64,000 nt of DNA from Deinococcus aquiradiocola (GCF_014646915.1 NZ_BMOE01000001.1:524568-588567); one strand, 5' to 3'. Shown: positions 40,689 through 49,208, counted from the stretch's first letter. Numbers and translations are program-made. Notes: generated by a model not told the origin, from the sequence alone.

Positions 40689-40793
40689 GAGAGCATTCTA
40701 GACTGCGTGCAAACCCCGGGGTGGGGGCGCTGCATGGGTGAACCGTAAGGTTTTCCCGTGCATCCTCATGTGCGGCGGGCGTACACTTCACCC

Positions 40794-41018
40794 ATGACGC
40801 GTCACCTCAGCGACACCAGAAACGCCGAGGGCCGGGTCCGCTTTCTGATCGAGGGCGGGCGCGTGCTGCTGCTGGCGGAAGGCCAGGGCTGGAACCACCA
40901 GTCCACCCACGCCACCCTCGAACGGGCGGCCCTGTACCTCGCGCTGCTCCCGCAGCTGTCGCAGGTGCTGTACGAGGAAGCGATCGCCGAACTGGAACGC
41001 ACCGTCACGCGCGGCTGA
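40794..41018 (+). CDS. Small protein, unknown function
   Basis: 74 residues, hydrophilic with an amphipathic C-terminal helix (LALLPQLSQVLYEEAIAEL). No domain recognised. TACACT (40782-40787) lies six bases before the ATG and a strong terminator follows, so it is very likely a real monocistronic gene. Confidence 0.65.
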   Translation: MTRHLSDTRNAEGRVRFLIEGGRVLLLAEGQGWNHQSTHATLERAALYLALLPQLSQVLYEEAIAELERTVTRG

Positions 41019-41045
41019 CCGGACCCGGCACGACCCACAGAACAG

Positions 41046-41077
41046 AGCGGCCCCGCCAGATGAATGGCGGGGCCGCT
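41046..41077. terminator. Convergent terminator before msrA
   Basis: 13-bp perfect stem (41046-41058 with 41065-41077), 6-base loop, then CTCTGTCTGT on the plus strand. Confidence 0.8.
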
Positions 41078-41086
41078 CTCTGTCTG

Positions 41087-41115
41087 TCCGGTTGAACTCC
41101 CGAAGTTCAGCTCAA
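41087..41115 (-). repeat. Isolated left hairpin module of the dispersed repeat
   Basis: The minus strand reads TTGAGCTGAACTTCGGGAG then TTCAACCGGA: only the left hairpin, 7 bases beyond the msrA stop. Confidence 0.55.
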
Positions 41116-41122
41116 TCGAGGC

Positions 41123-41665
41123 TCAGGCGCTCCTGAGGCGGTCCGTGAACTGCTTGCGGAACTTGGAGACCTTGGGCGTGATGACGGCCATGCAGTACGG
41201 CTGCAGTTTGTTCTGCGCGTAGTAGTTCTGGTGGTAATCTTCGGCGACGTAGAAGGTCGTGGCGGGCTCCAGGGTCGTCACGACGGGCGCGTCGAACACG
41301 CCCTGCCGGGTGATGTCGTCCATGACGGCCTGCGCTTCGGCCTTCTCCTCCGGGGTCGCGTAGAAGACGGCGCTGCGGTACTGGGTGCCGGTGTCGTACC
41401 CCTGACGGTTCAGCTGGGTGGGGTCGTGCGTGGCGAAGAAGATGCCGAGCAGGTCCCGGTAGCTGAGGACGGCCGGGTCGTACGTGACGCGGATCGCTTC
41501 GGCGTGCCCGGTCGCGCCGCCGCACACCTGCTTGTAGGTGGGGTCGGGAACCTGCCCGCCGATGTACCCGCTCTCGACGCGCTGCACGCCCTTCACGTCG
41601 AGGAAGACCGCTTCGGTGCACCAGAAGCATCCGCCGGCCACGATGGCTGTCCTGAGTTCGCTCAT
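41123..41665 (-). CDS. msrA: Peptide-methionine (S)-S-oxide reductase
   Basis: 180 residues. Catalytic GCFWC with Cys13, the EAVF block, and the [12 protein letters not shown] and [14 protein letters not shown] segments identify MsrA. It repairs oxidised methionine. CAGAAT (41672-41677) is six bases before the ATG at 41665, so the longer reading is not used. No C-terminal resolving cysteines are seen after the core, so recycling may differ from E. coli MsrA. Confidence 0.95.
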   Translation of the reverse strand: MSELRTAIVAGGCFWCTEAVFLDVKGVQRVESGYIGGQVPDPTYKQVCGGATGHAEAIRVTYDPAVLSYRDLLGIFFATHDPTQLNRQGYDTGTQYRSAVFYATPEEKAEAQAVMDDITRQGVFDAPVVTTLEPATTFYVAEDYHQNYYAQNKLQPYCMAVITPKVSKFRKQFTDRLRSA

Positions 41666-41735
41666 GCGGTCATTCTGCCGTGTCCTGGCGGCCCTCAAGG
41701 CGGTGACGGGCACGTTTGGAGGGGGACGTACGGTG

Positions 41736-42389
41736 TCAGCGGGTCAGGGTGCGCGGCGCGTCGAAGAACGCGGCGGGCAGGGTGCTGCGGGCCCTGTCGA
41801 AGCGGAAGTCGCCGTTCAGCCAGTACGGGAGGGCCTGGTGGACGTTGGTGTACGTCTGCCCGATGCCGCTGGCGCTGGTCGCGGCGAGCACGGCGTTCCA
41901 GCCGGCCTTGAGGGTCAGGTCGTAGCGGGTGTTGAGGCCGGTGCAGCGGCCGGAGACGGTGGCGGGACGGTCGCTGTACATCCAGCGGACGACGAGGGTG
42001 GGGTCCTTGGCGCTGTCCGCCTGGATGAGCGGCCCGATGGCGCGGTTGAGCTGCTGGTTGTACAGCAGGATGGTTTCCGTCTGGTACACGCGGATCGGCT
42101 GGCTGGGGCTCACGCCGTCGCAGGCTTCGAAGGGCTGCAGCTTGAGCGCCTGCCGGTCGGGGATGTCGAGGAAGAACTGGCCGTCCTTGAGTTCGCCGCG
42201 TCCGACGACGGAACTCTGCGTGAAGCTGCCGAACAGCACGAAGACGCTGTCGGTGCGGCCCATGAGTCGGGCGACGTCGCCGGGGTTGCCGAGCGTGCCG
42301 CGAATGCCGGTGGCGAGGGCGGATGGGGTGAGCGCCATCAGGGTGAGCGGGAGGAGGAGGGTGCGGGTGAGGTGCGTCACGCGGGCCAC
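41736..42389 (-). CDS. Secreted protein of unknown function
   Basis: 217 residues with a signal peptide (about 1-27, ending SALATG). The mature part is beta-rich with two cysteines (PFEACDG, SGRCTG) that may form a disulfide. No domain recognised. Begins with GTG; another GTG three codons in is equally possible. Between msrA and the TSUP gene with its own spacing; no operon link is clear. Confidence 0.6.
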   Translation of the reverse strand: MARVTHLTRTLLLPLTLMALTPSALATGIRGTLGNPGDVARLMGRTDSVFVLFGSFTQSSVVGRGELKDGQFFLDIPDRQALKLQPFEACDGVSPSQPIRVYQTETILLYNQQLNRAIGPLIQADSAKDPTLVVRWMYSDRPATVSGRCTGLNTRYDLTLKAGWNAVLAATSASGIGQTYTNVHQALPYWLNGDFRFDRARSTLPAAFFDAPRTLTR

Positions 42390-42496
42390 TGAAGCACCCG
42401 TGTGTCAGGGCGAGGTGATGTGAAGTAATCGCTGTGCTGGCGCGGCCAGAACGCCTAGAATGAAGAAATTATGAATGCCGTGCTGTCCGGGCCGTT

Positions 42497-43264
42497 TCAG
42501 TGGATCAGCAGGCGCGCGGCGACGAGCAGCACGATCACGCCGTACATCCATTTCACGAAGGCGCTCCCGCGCAGCATCGCCATCCTGGCCCCCACGAAGG
42601 CGCCCGCCGCGTTCGCGGCCCCCATCGGCAGGCCGATCCAGAAGACCATCTGTCCGCCCAGCAGGAAGTACACGAAGGCGCCGAGGTTCGTGGCGAAGTT
42701 GATGGCGCGCGCGTTCCCGCTGGCCCGCACGAGGTTGAAGCCCGCGAGCGTGAACAGGAACATCAGGAAGGTGCCGGTGCCCGGCCCGAGCAGCCCGTCG
42801 TACACGCCGATCAGCAGGGCGCCCGGCAGGGTCGTGGCGAGCACGCGCGCCGTCAGGCCCGGGTAGCGGTCCTCCAGTCCGAAGCGTTTGTTGGCGAGGA
42901 CGAGCGCGCCGACCGCGAGGATCACGGCGGCCACCAGCGTCCGGAACGCGTCCGGGTTGACGAAGTGCACGAGGTACGCGCCGAGCGCGGAGCCTGCCAG
43001 GGCGAGCGGCACGAGGGGCCGCACGAGTCGCCACTCGATGTGCCCGGCCCGGCCGTACTGCAGGGTGGCGCTGCCGGACCCGAAGATCGCGAGGAGTTTG
43101 TTGGTGGCCACGGCGTGCGCAGGCGACAGGCCCATCAGGAACAGGGTGGGGAGCGTGATGGTGCCGCCCCCGCCCGCGACCGCGTCGATGAAGCCCGCCA
43201 GGAACGCGAGCGGCAGGCCGTACAGCAGCACGTCCGGGGAGGGCAGGTGGTCTGGCGCGAGCAC
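42497..43264 (-). CDS. TSUP-family (TauE/SafE-like) membrane permease
   Basis: 255 residues with about eight membrane helices. The TauE/SafE signature [18 protein letters not shown] near the N-terminus and a second half-repeat ([15 protein letters not shown]) are visible. Members export sulfite, sulfoacetate or related organic anions; the substrate here is unknown. The GTG at 43264 is chosen because TAGGGT (43272-43277) lies seven bases upstream, and the open frame beyond runs into the ileS leader. Confidence 0.88.
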   Translation of the reverse strand: MLAPDHLPSPDVLLYGLPLAFLAGFIDAVAGGGGTITLPTLFLMGLSPAHAVATNKLLAIFGSGSATLQYGRAGHIEWRLVRPLVPLALAGSALGAYLVHFVNPDAFRTLVAAVILAVGALVLANKRFGLEDRYPGLTARVLATTLPGALLIGVYDGLLGPGTGTFLMFLFTLAGFNLVRASGNARAINFATNLGAFVYFLLGGQMVFWIGLPMGAANAAGAFVGARMAMLRGSAFVKWMYGVIVLLVAARLLIH

Positions 43265-43350
43265 GGCCCACACCCTAGAGCATTTCGCGGGGCACGGTGG
43301 GCCGCTCCGGCAGGCAGGGCGGGGCGGGTCGGTGGACGGGCCGGGCGTGC

Positions 43351-43380
43351 TTGCATTGCGCTCGGCGGGCGGCCTACCAT
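43351..43380 (+). promoter_or_regulatory. Promoter of the ileS leader
   Basis: -35 TTGCAT (43351-43356), 18-base spacer, -10 TACCAT (43375-43380). Unlike most genes here it is not next to a start codon; the transcript would carry a leader of about 530 bases. Confidence 0.55.
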
Positions 43381-43386
43381 GAGGGC

Positions 43387-43690
43387 AGCCCGGTCTGTCC
43401 GGGCGGCAATGCAGGCGAACGTGAGGACAGTAGGGCACGCAGGGCAGCACGAGCGAGTCAGGGACGGTGAGAGCCTGACGCCAGCCGCGAGCACCGAAGA
43501 TCACCTCCCGCGCCGACGGAAGAACCGCCCCCCACGGGGAGCGCAGTAGACCCGTCCGGACGCCCCCCGGCAGAGGGTCACGACGAGGCCAGCCTCGCCC
43601 GGTATGCCGGGCAGCGCGGCGAAGTTGGGTGGTACCACGCTCACGCAGACCTGCGGCGCGTCCCAGCACACACGCTGGGGCGCGCCGTTC
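43387..43690 (+). promoter_or_regulatory. T-box riboswitch, isoleucine-specific
   Basis: The conserved T-box AAGTTGGGTGGTACCACG is at 43622-43639. Upstream, stem I shows a distal hairpin GTCAGG / CCTGAC (43457-43462 with 43474-43479) closing the typical GACGGTGAGAG loop. Specifier codon ATC (43500-43502) follows in a GAAGATCACC context and matches Ile. A GC hairpin follows the T-box. Uncharged tRNA-Ile would pair its anticodon with ATC and its NCCA end with the T-box, switching ileS on. Known RNA class; the fold is read by eye. Confidence 0.88.
43655..43686 (+). terminator. T-box expression-platform hairpin
   Basis: 13-bp stem with one G-T pair (43655-43667 with 43674-43686), GCGTCCC...GGGGCGC core as seen after many T-boxes. 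No T-run follows, so whether it terminates intrinsically is unclear. Confidence 0.6.
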
Positions 43691-43759
43691 CCGTTGGCAC
43701 GCCGCCCCGCCCGCAGCAGCCCACCGCTCCTCAGAGCGTCCCGCCCCGGAGGTGAAGTC

Positions 43760-43921
43760 ATGCTCAGCAGGTCCAGCCGCACCAGCCCGCGCCGCACGCC
43801 CCTGTGGCCGCTGGCGTCACTCCTCGGGGCAGGCATTCCGGCGCGGGTGACCCCCGCTCCCCGCCGCGTTCCGTCCGCACCCCGACCCGCCCCCTCCCCC
43901 ACCTCACTGGAGTTCCGATGA
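43760..43921 (+). CDS. 53-residue upstream ORF overlapping the ileS start
   Basis: Begins with ATG behind a strong Shine-Dalgarno (GGAGGTGAAG) 70 bases after the T-box hairpin. It is basic and Pro/Arg/Ser-rich, with no recognisable family. Its TGA overlaps the ileS ATG as ATGA. ileS also has its own weaker GGAG. I infer a coupling ORF that makes ileS translation depend on ribosome loading at 43748. Confidence 0.45.
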   Translation: MLSRSSRTSPRRTPLWPLASLLGAGIPARVTPAPRRVPSAPRPAPSPTSLEFR

Positions 43922-46900
43922 CCACCCACACCCCCTTCCGGCCCGTCCAGGGCAACCCGAACTTCCCTGCGCTGGAGCAGGACACCCTCGCGTGGTGGCA
44001 GGACCGCCGCATCTTCGAGCGCTCGCTGGAGCAGACGAGGGGCGGCCCCGTCTTCACCTTCTACGAGGGGCCGCCCACCGCGAACGGGCAGCCCGGCGTG
44101 CACCACGTGCAGGCCCGCAGCTTCAAGGACCTCTTTCCCCGCTTCCGGACCATGCAGGGCTTCCACGTGCCGCGCAAGGCCGGGTGGGACACGCACGGCC
44201 TGCCGGTCGAGCTGGGCGTCGAGAAGAAACTCGGCCTGAACAGCAAACGCGAGGTTGAAGCGTACGGCATCGATAAATTCAACGCCGAGTGCCGCGCCAG
44301 CGTGTTCGAGTACGAGGCCGAGTGGCGCAGGTTCACGGAACGCATGGGCTACTGGGTGGACCTGGACGACGCGTACATGACGCTGCACAGGGACTACATC
44401 GAGAGCATCTGGTGGAGCGTCAAGAACCTCGACGAGAAGGGCCTGCTGTACAAGGGCTTCCGCGTGGCGCCGTACTGCCCGAAGGACGGCACGACCCTGT
44501 CGAACGCCGAGGTCAGCGAGGGCTACAAGGACATCCAGGACCCGAGCGTGTACGTGCCGTTCGCCCTGACGGACCCCGGCGCGCTGGGCCTGCCGGACGG
44601 CGCGGCGTTCCTGGTGTGGACGACCACCCCGTGGACCCTGCCGTACAACGTGGGCGTCGCCATCCACCCGGACTTCGAGTACGTGGCCGCCCGCGACAAG
44701 GAAGGCCGGGTGCTGATCCTGGCCGCCAGCCTGAAGGACGAGGTGCTGGGCGAGGACGCCGAGGTCGTGAAGACCTTCAAGGGGAGTGAGCTGGAGCGCG
44801 TGGCGTACCAGCCCCTCTTCACCGAGGCGTACGAAGCCGAGGGCGAAGGCAAACCCGTGTGGATGGCGGGCCTGGACACCTACGTGTCCGACAGTGACGG
44901 GACCGGCATCGTGCACACGGCGCCCGCCTTCGGTGAGGACGACATGCGCCTCGCGCGGAACTACGGCTTCCCGGTGATCGTGGGCGTGGACGGCGAGGGC
45001 AAGCACCGTTTCGGGCCGTGGGCGGGCGTGTTCTTCCGCGACGCGAACACCGAGATCGTGCGCGACCTGCGCGCGCGCGGCCTGATGTGGCGCGAGAAGA
45101 ACTTCCTGCACGCCTACCCGCACTGCTGGCGCTGCGGCACGCCCCTGATGTACTACGCGACCGAGAGCTGGTACCTGAACAACACCCGCCTGAAGGAGCG
45201 CCTGATCGAACTGAACGGGACGATCGACTGGCACCCCGCGCACATCCGCAACGGCCGCTACGGCGGGTGGCTGGAGAACCTGATCGACTGGAACCTGTCC
45301 CGCAACCGCTACTGGGGCACGCCGATGCCCGTGTGGGAAAGCGAGGACGGCGAGTACCGCGTGGTCGGCAGTTACGCCGAACTGGCCGAACTGAGCGGCC
45401 GTCCCGAACTGACGGGACCCGACTTCGACCCACACCGGCCCTTCGTGGACGACATCACCTTCGAGGACGGCGGCAAGACGTTCCGGCGCGTGCCGTACGT
45501 GATGGACGTCTGGTACGACAGCGGCAGCATGCCCTTCGCGCAGCACCACTACCCCTTCGAGAACAGGGAAAAATTCGAGCAGGGCGGCTTCCCTGCCGAC
45601 TTCATCGCGGAGGCCATCGACCAGACGCGCGGGTGGTTCAACAGCCTGCACCAGATCGGCACGATGGTGTTCGACAGCGTGGCGTACAAGAGCGTCATCT
45701 GCTCCGGGCACATCCTCGACGAGAAGGGCGCGAAGATGAGCAAGAGCAAGGGGAACATCGTGAACCCCTGGGAGGTGTTCGAGCAGTTCGGCGCGGACGC
45801 CGCCCGCTGGTACATGTACGTCTCGGCGCCGCCCGAACTGAGCCGCCGCTTCGGCATGAACCTCGTGGGCGACGCGTTCCGCAGTCACTTCCTGACGCTG
45901 TGGAACACGTACTCGTTCTTCGTGCTGTACGCGAACCTCGACCGGCCCGACCTGAGCGCCGCGCCCGCCCCCGCGGACCGGCCCGAAGTGGACCGCTGGC
46001 TGCTGGCGAAGGTGCAGGCGCTGACCGGCACGGTCACGGCCGCGCTGGAGAACTACGACCCGACCGGCGCGAGCCGCGCCCTGCAGGACTTCGTGGTGGA
46101 GGACCTGAGCAACTGGTACGTGCGCCGCAACCGCAGGCGGTTCTGGTCTGCTCCGGGTGCCGGGGCCGCCCCCGACGCCCCGAGCGGAGCGAGCATGAGG
46201 GGCGGCGAGGTGGACACCGCCGCGTACGCCACGCTGCACCACGCGCTGAAGACCGTGACGCTCCTGACCGCGCCGTTCACGCCGTTCCTGGCGGAGACGC
46301 TGTACCAGAATCTCGTGCGGACCGTGGACGTCGGCGCGCCCGAGAGTGTGCACCTCGCCGCGTGGCCCGTGGTGGACGAGGCGCTGGCCGCGCCCGTGCT
46401 GGTGGGCGAGATGGACGCCGTGCTGCGCGTCGTGAGCCTGGGCCGCGCCGTGCGCGGACAGACCGGCATGCGCCAGCGTCAGCCGCTCCCGAAGGTCATG
46501 CTGCGCGCCCGCAGCGCCGAGCAGACGCAGGCCCTGGGGCGCTTCGCGGAGCAGATCAAGGAGGAACTGAACGTCAAGGAGGTCGAACTGATCGACCAGT
46601 TCACGGAACTCGTCAGTTACGTGCTGCGTCCGAACCTGCCGCTGCTCGGCAAGAAGTTCGGCAAGGCCGTCCCGCAGGTGCGTGCCGCGCTGCAGGCCGC
46701 CGACGCCAGCGAGATCGCCCGCTTCGTGCGCGACGGCAGGCAGTTCGAGGTGACCTCGCCCACCGGTGAGCGCTTCGAGCTGGGGCCGGACGAGGTGCTC
46801 GTGGACGCCAGATCACCTGAGGGCTTCGCGGCCATGGAGGAGGCCGGGTACCTCGTGGCGTTCGACACCACCCTGACGCGCGAACTGGAACTGGAGGGCC

Positions 46901-47148
46901 TGGCCCGCGACCTCGTGCGCGGCGTGCAGGACGCCCGCAAGAAGGCGGGCTTCGAGGTGCAGGACCGCATCAGCCTGCACCTGGACCTGCAGGGCGACGC
47001 GCGCGAGGCGGCCGAAGCGTGGCAGGAATACCTGATGAGCGAGACGCTCGCCGAGACGCTCGCGTTCGGCCCGGCCGCCGGGTTCGAGGCGGAACTGGAA
47101 GGCGGGAAAGCGTACCTGGAGCGCCTGGAAACCGTCAGCCACAACTGA
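43918..47148 (+). CDS. ileS: Isoleucine-tRNA ligase
   Basis: 1,076 residues, class I synthetase. HIGH-equivalent GVHHVQAR, the large CP1 editing domain (TTTPWTLPYNVGVA), KMSKS as KGAKMSKSKGN, and an anticodon-binding C-terminal half; a CWRCG pair lies in the editing region. The HHVQ form and length fit the IleRS type found in Deinococcus and eukaryotes. Around residues 748-763 an Ala/Gly/Ser/Pro-rich stretch interrupts the anticodon domain and overlaps a DNA hairpin (46176-46204). A dispersed repeat starts at the base after the stop. Confidence 0.96.
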   Translation: MTTHTPFRPVQGNPNFPALEQDTLAWWQDRRIFERSLEQTRGGPVFTFYEGPPTANGQPGVHHVQARSFKDLFPRFRTMQGFHVPRKAGWDTHGLPVELGVEKKLGLNSKREVEAYGIDKFNAECRASVFEYEAEWRRFTERMGYWVDLDDAYMTLHRDYIESIWWSVKNLDEKGLLYKGFRVAPYCPKDGTTLSNAEVSEGYKDIQDPSVYVPFALTDPGALGLPDGAAFLVWTTTPWTLPYNVGVAIHPDFEYVAARDKEGRVLILAASLKDEVLGEDAEVVKTFKGSELERVAYQPLFTEAYEAEGEGKPVWMAGLDTYVSDSDGTGIVHTAPAFGEDDMRLARNYGFPVIVGVDGEGKHRFGPWAGVFFRDANTEIVRDLRARGLMWREKNFLHAYPHCWRCGTPLMYYATESWYLNNTRLKERLIELNGTIDWHPAHIRNGRYGGWLENLIDWNLSRNRYWGTPMPVWESEDGEYRVVGSYAELAELSGRPELTGPDFDPHRPFVDDITFEDGGKTFRRVPYVMDVWYDSGSMPFAQHHYPFENREKFEQGGFPADFIAEAIDQTRGWFNSLHQIGTMVFDSVAYKSVICSGHILDEKGAKMSKSKGNIVNPWEVFEQFGADAARWYMYVSAPPELSRRFGMNLVGDAFRSHFLTLWNTYSFFVLYANLDRPDLSAAPAPADRPEVDRWLLAKVQALTGTVTAALENYDPTGASRALQDFVVEDLSNWYVRRNRRRFWSAPGAGAAPDAPSGASMRGGEVDTAAYATLHHALKTVTLLTAPFTPFLAETLYQNLVRTVDVGAPESVHLAAWPVVDEALAAPVLVGEMDAVLRVVSLGRAVRGQTGMRQRQPLPKVMLRARSAEQTQALGRFAEQIKEELNVKEVELIDQFTELVSYVLRPNLPLLGKKFGKAVPQVRAALQAADASEIARFVRDGRQFEVTSPTGERFELGPDEVLVDARSPEGFAAMEEAGYLVAFDTTLTRELELEGLARDLVRGVQDARKKAGFEVQDRISLHLDLQGDAREAAEAWQEYLMSETLAETLAFGPAAGFEAELEGGKAYLERLETVSHN

Positions 47149-47293
47149 TCCGGGTTCGAGCTGAACTCCTGAAATTCAGCTGAGCGGAACGCGAAGCCGC
47201 CGCCCGGCCGCGAGCACCGACGAGTACGGTTTTGAGGAGATGAAAGGGACACCGGTGCTGTTCCCGGCATCCCTGGAACCGGATCAAAGCCGG
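47149..47293 (+). repeat. Dispersed palindromic repeat, full copy
   Basis: Left end TCCGGGTTCGAGCTGAACT and right end GGATCAAAGCCGGA form imperfect terminal inverted repeats (9 of 11). The inner part has GTACGGTTTTGAGGAGATG and a GGTGCTGTTCCCGGCATCCC module like the 52,165 copy. Starts immediately after the ileS TGA. Confidence 0.8.
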
Positions 47294-47320
47294 ATGACCC
47301 GGATGCCGTCCGGACCGTGA

Positions 47321-47359
47321 ACAGGAGGGCCGCGCCATGCCGAGGCGCGGCCCTCCTGT
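47321..47359. terminator. First of two convergent terminators, ileS / anti-sigma
   Basis: 16-bp perfect stem (47321-47336 with 47344-47359), 7-base loop. Confidence 0.75.
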
Positions 47360-47380
47360 CGTCCGGGTCCGGGTACATCA

Positions 47381-47412
47381 AGGGGCCGCCGATCGCGTGA
47401 TCGGCGGCCCCT
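47381..47412. terminator. Second convergent terminator, ileS / anti-sigma
   Basis: 14-bp perfect stem (47381-47394 with 47399-47412), 4-base loop, ending close to the anti-sigma gene. Confidence 0.75.
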
Positions 47413-47426
47413 GTCGTGCCTTGCGG

Positions 47427-48143
47427 TCAGATGGCGTTGGCGAAGAGCGGTGTGGTGGTCGGCTGGTCGCTGCCGGTTTCGGGTTCGACGGTGACGGCGA
47501 AGACCGTTCCGGCGGGCAGGGCGGCCACGTAGTTCTGACCTTTGAACAGGCCGAGCGAGACGGGTTTGCCGTTCTCGATCTTCCACGCCTGGTACGCGCG
47601 GCCACTGGGGACGCTGGCCTGCATGCGGACGTAGGCGTGCCCGTCGGTGAGGCGGACGACCTGCGCGACGGTCTGTCCGGCAGGCGTACGGATAGGGGTG
47701 GTGACGGAACCCGGCTGGCGCTGGTAGTACGCGAGGTCGTGCGGGGTGCCGCGCAGGGTGGGGAGCAGGACGACGGCCAGGGCGGCTGCGGCGGCGACGG
47801 CGAGGACCGGGTACAGCCAGGGGCGGCGCGCGGGGACCTGCAGCGGCGTGGGGGCTGGCGCGGCCGCCTGGGGTGCGGGTGCGGCGGTCGCCCGGGTGTG
47901 GGTGGGCGCGGCGAGGTCGGCGTTCAGGCGGGCCATGAGGCGGTCTTCCGCGCCGTCCGGGACGGGGGACGGCCCGAGGTCCATGACGAGGTCCGTCAGG
48001 CCGTTCAGGTAGGCGTTGAGTTCCTCGCGCGCCTGAGGGTGAAGGTCGAGCGCTGCCTCGACCTCAGCGGCCTCCTCGGGGCTCAGGAAGCCCAGCGCGT
48101 AGTCCGCCAGCAGGTCGCTGGTGAGTTGGTGTCGGTCGAGCAT
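47427..48143 (-). CDS. RskA-family anti-sigma factor
   Basis: 238 residues. N-terminal cytoplasmic anti-sigma domain (DLLADYALGFLSPEEAAEVE), an Ala/Pro-rich linker, one membrane helix (about 110-128) and an extracytoplasmic RskA domain with AYQAWKIENGKPVSLG. It lacks the HxxxCxxC zinc motif, as usual for RskA. It should bind and inhibit the sigma factor encoded just upstream; the start is 2 bases after that gene's stop, with GGAGGTG overlapping the sigma gene end. Confidence 0.9.
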   Translation of the reverse strand: MLDRHQLTSDLLADYALGFLSPEEAAEVEAALDLHPQAREELNAYLNGLTDLVMDLGPSPVPDGAEDRLMARLNADLAAPTHTRATAAPAPQAAAPAPTPLQVPARRPWLYPVLAVAAAAALAVVLLPTLRGTPHDLAYYQRQPGSVTTPIRTPAGQTVAQVVRLTDGHAYVRMQASVPSGRAYQAWKIENGKPVSLGLFKGQNYVAALPAGTVFAVTVEPETGSDQPTTTPLFANAI

Positions 48144-48145
48144 TG

Positions 48146-48661
48146 CTATTCACCTCCCAGGTGGGTTTTCATGCGGGCCAGGGCGGCGCGCAGGCGGGTC
48201 TTGACGGTGCCGAGCGGGATGCCGGTCACCTCGGCGACCTCGGCATGGCTGTGCCCCTGGTAGTACGCGAGTTCCACGAGGCGGCGTTCGTCGGGCGTGA
48301 GGATGGACACGGCGCGTTCGGCCATGATCTTGTCGGTCTGGTCGGGGCTGCGGGTGGGTGAGTCCCAGTCCTCGATGGCGTAGCCGGTGTCGGGCCGGTC
48401 GCGCAGGGCCTGCAGGAAGCGGCGGTGCGCGATGGTCACGAGCCACGTCTTGGCGCTCGCGAGGTTCCGATCAAACCTCAGGGCGGCCTTCCAGGCGTTC
48501 AGGAAGGCGTCCTGCACGCAGTTTTCCGTCTCGGTCGGGTCCTGGAGCATCCGGCGACCCAGACTGAACAGGTAGGGGGCGTAGCGTTGATGCAGTTCGC
48601 GCAGGGCGTCTTGCTGTCCCTGGGCCATCTGAGCGATCAGGTCTTCGTCGGTTAGGGTCAT
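48146..48661 (-). CDS. ECF RNA polymerase sigma factor, SigK-like
   Basis: 171 residues. Region 2 (LHQRYAPYLFSLGRRMLQD, AFLNAWKAALRFD, TWLVTIAHRRFLQALR) and region 4 (LAYYQGHSHAEVAEVTGIP, LGTVKTRLRAALARM) are intact. The pairing with an RskA anti-sigma factor places it near SigK-type ECF sigmas. Its regulon is unknown; a shared motif upstream of nearby tatA and the ferritin-like gene is a candidate target. Confidence 0.92.
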   Translation of the reverse strand: MTLTDEDLIAQMAQGQQDALRELHQRYAPYLFSLGRRMLQDPTETENCVQDAFLNAWKAALRFDRNLASAKTWLVTIAHRRFLQALRDRPDTGYAIEDWDSPTRSPDQTDKIMAERAVSILTPDERRLVELAYYQGHSHAEVAEVTGIPLGTVKTRLRAALARMKTHLGGE

Positions 48662-48790
48662 GGGCAGGGGGGTGGTTCCGCTGTCAGCCTAGCACCCGTG
48701 GCGGGGGTGCTCCCGGGCGGGACGTCCCGACGTTTCCTGAGGGTTCAGTGGGCCAGCACCCGGTAAGGTGCAGAGCGGCCGGTGCGGCGT

Positions 48791-49021
48791 TCAGGCCTGC
48801 GCGTCGCGCACGGTCACGGTGACAGGCTCGACGGTGGGGGCGGGCACGTCACTGTCCTTGAGGCTGCCCTGCAGTTCGTCCTTGAGGCCCTGGGTGCCCT
48901 TGCGGAACTCGCGGATGCCGTTGCCGAGGCTGCGGCCCAGGTCCGGCAGTTTCTTCGGTCCGAAGACCAGCAGCGCCACCACCAGAATGATCATGATTTC
49001 GGGAAAGCCGAGGTTGGGCAT
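48791..49021 (-). CDS. tatA: Sec-independent translocase protein TatA
   Basis: 76 residues. One N-terminal helix (MPNLGFPEIMIILVVALLVF), the FGPKKLPDLGRSLG hinge with its FGxKKLP motif, then an amphipathic helix and a charged tail: the TatA/E layout. It forms the pore for folded twin-arginine proteins. AGGAGGA lies before the ATG. Its neighbour upstream encodes a Tat substrate. tatC is not in the window. Confidence 0.92.
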   Translation of the reverse strand: MPNLGFPEIMIILVVALLVFGPKKLPDLGRSLGNGIREFRKGTQGLKDELQGSLKDSDVPAPTVEPVTVTVRDAQA

Positions 49022-49093
49022 GGTGTTTCCTCCTGAAAGGTCGGGGGTAAAGGGGCGGCCCGGTGCCGTGCCTCCCTCCCGCTTCTGAACTGT

Positions 49094-49121
49094 TATATGC
49101 ACTCCGCGCGCGTTTGGATTG
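49094..49121 (-). promoter_or_regulatory. Promoter motif CAATCCA-N16-ATATA upstream of tatA
   Basis: On the minus strand CAATCCA (49115-49121), exactly 16 bases, ATATA (49094-49098) followed by ACAG. The same pattern with the same spacing occurs upstream of the ferritin-like gene at 50215-50242. Confidence 0.5.
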
Positions 49122-49180
49122 CCTGTGCAGGAGCGCGTCCCGGCCGCTGCGGGCAGCCGCTCCGGGCGACACAAGGGCGA

Positions 49181-49208
49181 CGGGACGACCCCGTATGGAG
49201 TCGTCCCG
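49181..49208 (-). terminator. Terminator after the ferritin-like gene
   Basis: 9-bp stem CGGGACGAC / GTCGTCCCG (49181-49189 with 49200-49208), separating the ferritin-like gene from tatA. Confidence 0.6.

Noticed and set aside
42471..42866. Plus-strand ORF preceded by TAGAAT nine bases before ATG
   Set aside because: Antisense to the TSUP permease, with shadow-like composition (Ser/Arg/Pro); the -10 match alone is weak.
43501..46353. 950-codon open frame opposite ileS and its leader
   Set aside because: Antisense shadow of ileS; no motifs, and it crosses the T-box.
47135..47381. Open frames on the minus strand across 47149-47300 that resemble frames at 38,700 and 52,300
   Set aside because: The protein similarity is produced by the dispersed DNA repeat, not by a gene family.
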